DNA from: Micromonospora sp. RP3T
GTDB taxonomy: Bacteria > Actinomycetota > Actinomycetes > Mycobacteriales > Micromonosporaceae
Reading direction: 5' to 3'
NCBI RefSeq assembly: GCF_003027925.1
Contig: NZ_PYPS01000006.1
Span: 1-64,000, forward strand
Length of the DNA: 64,000 nt
In this document: in pieces, positions 63,199 to 64,000 of the stretch
Layout of the letters: the number at the start of each line of letters is the position of its first letter
How positions within the stretch are numbered: the first letter of the stretch is position 1
Translations under genes and position numbers: made by a program
The notes under the pieces: model-generated
Told to the model about the DNA's origin: nothing
The model's database searches: none
The model's input: only the letters and a program-made list of their open reading frames with translations

Positions 63199-63987
63199 AT
63201 GCGCGTCGACATCGTGTCGATCTTCCCGGAGTACTTCGCCCCGCTGGACCTCTCGTTGATCGGCAAGGCCCGGGCGAACGGGCTGCTGCGGCTGGCCGTA
63301 CACGATCTGCGGACCTGGACCCACGACGTGCACCGCACGGTGGACGACACGCCCTACGGCGGCGGTCCCGGCATGGTGATGCGGCCGGAGCCGTGGGGTG
63401 AGGCGCTTGACGCGCTGGCCCCCGACGAGCTGAGCCCGGACGGCCACACGCTGCCCCGGCTGCTCGTCCCGTCGCCGGCCGGCGTCCCGTTCACCCAGGC
63501 GATGGCGCACGAACTCGCCACCGAGTCGCACCTGCTCTTCGCCTGCGGCCGGTACGAGGGCATCGACCAGCGGGTGCTCGACCACGCGGCGACCCGGATG
63601 CCGGTGACCGAGGTCTCGCTCGGCGACTACGTGCTGTTCGGTGGCGAGGTCGCCGTGCTGGTCATCCTGGAGGCGGTCACCCGGCTGCTGCCGGGGGTGC
63701 TCGGCAACGCCGGCTCGCTGGACGAGGAGTCGCACGCGCACGGGCTGCTGGAGGCGCCGCTCTACACGAAGCCGGCGACCTGGCGTGACCTCGACGTGCC
63801 CGAGGTGCTGCGCTCCGGCGACCATGCCCGGATCGCGCGCTGGCGACGCGACGAGGCGCTGCGGCGCACCGCGACCCGTCGCCCCGACCTGGTCGGCGCG
63901 CTGCCCCCGGAGAGCCTGGACCAGCGGGACCGGGCGGCGCTGGACCGGGGTGGGTTTCAGTCCCCGCCGGAGCATGTGGCAAAGTAG
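63199..63987 (+). CDS. trmD: tRNA (guanine-37-N1)-methyltransferase
   Basis: The 262-residue SPOUT enzyme methylates G37 of tRNAs with GNN codon-box neighbours, preventing frameshifts. [13 protein letters not shown], the SAM-binding trefoil knot ([16 protein letters not shown] and [33 protein letters not shown]) and the catalytic aspartate in the C-terminal part are intact. It begins 13 bp after rimM; GCTGGAG lies upstream of ATG 63199. The last 13 bases of the window hold no complete feature. Confidence 0.97.
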   Translation: MRVDIVSIFPEYFAPLDLSLIGKARANGLLRLAVHDLRTWTHDVHRTVDDTPYGGGPGMVMRPEPWGEALDALAPDELSPDGHTLPRLLVPSPAGVPFTQAMAHELATESHLLFACGRYEGIDQRVLDHAATRMPVTEVSLGDYVLFGGEVAVLVILEAVTRLLPGVLGNAGSLDEESHAHGLLEAPLYTKPATWRDLDVPEVLRSGDHARIARWRRDEALRRTATRRPDLVGALPPESLDQRDRAALDRGGFQSPPEHVAK

Positions 63988-64000
63988 AGGGGTTGCCGCA

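Overview
The window is GC-rich chromosomal DNA with frequent GTG starts, AGGAGG-type ribosome binding sites, I-shaped terminators without long T runs, mycothiol-linked and Eis-type genes, two ClpP paralogues and a class F sortase. Together these point to an actinomycete, most likely of the Micromonosporaceae (Micromonospora or a close relative). No prophage, CRISPR array, intact insertion sequence or large polyketide or peptide synthase is visible. Most of the window is ordinary core genome, with a few accessory modules.

Layout from left to right. Positions 1-370 hold the leader and two promoters of a ribosomal RNA operon read leftward out of the window. Next come a small membrane protein, a Nit-type amidase, and a divergent EamA exporter and XRE-cupin regulator. 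The proteostasis block follows on the minus strand: tig, clpP1, clpP2 and clpX, with a ClgR-type operator. After tRNA-Pro and tRNA-Gly there is a MOSC protein, a membrane-anchored Hsp70-like ATPase with an outside beta-propeller, and a secreted M14 carboxypeptidase. Positions 14-24 kb carry a lipoprotein, an Eis acetyltransferase, a protein with 54-bp tandem repeats, rpiB, a DUF1015 protein, an Rv2466c-type thioredoxin-fold reductase, pepN and a Uma2 protein. At 24-27.5 kb lie a DUF5130 pair, an amidase and a secreted cutinase closely resembling Thermobifida polyester hydrolases.

Positions 27.5-38.8 kb hold one compact eleven-gene minus-strand operon that converts L-tryptophan to pyruvate and acetyl-CoA: kynA, kynU, kmo, then the meta-cleavage genes nbaE, H, J, I, G, F, C and D. 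A divergent Lrp/AsnC regulator is the obvious controller. Kynurenine formamidase is the only missing step. A perfect 24-bp inverted repeat splits the operon between nbaG and nbaF.

The remaining third holds a surface protein and class F sortase, an HNH nuclease, an MscS channel, an MFS transporter, a group II truncated haemoglobin, ettA with a thioesterase, a ribbon-helix-helix and PIN-like pair, otsA with an OtsB-GH15 fusion, cobalamin genes (cysG-type, cobT, cobC), a class A penicillin-binding protein behind a perfect palindrome, proS, and the rpsP-khpA-rimM-trmD operon.

The most unusual thread is a dispersed repeat of about 58 bp present five times (19461, 19973, 38787, 53700, 60973). Each copy has two GGGGCCCC palindromes and two TTAA-containing half-sites. 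One copy is translated in frame as the linker between the two enzyme domains of the CysG-type protein. Another supplies the last codons and stop codon of the Lrp regulator.
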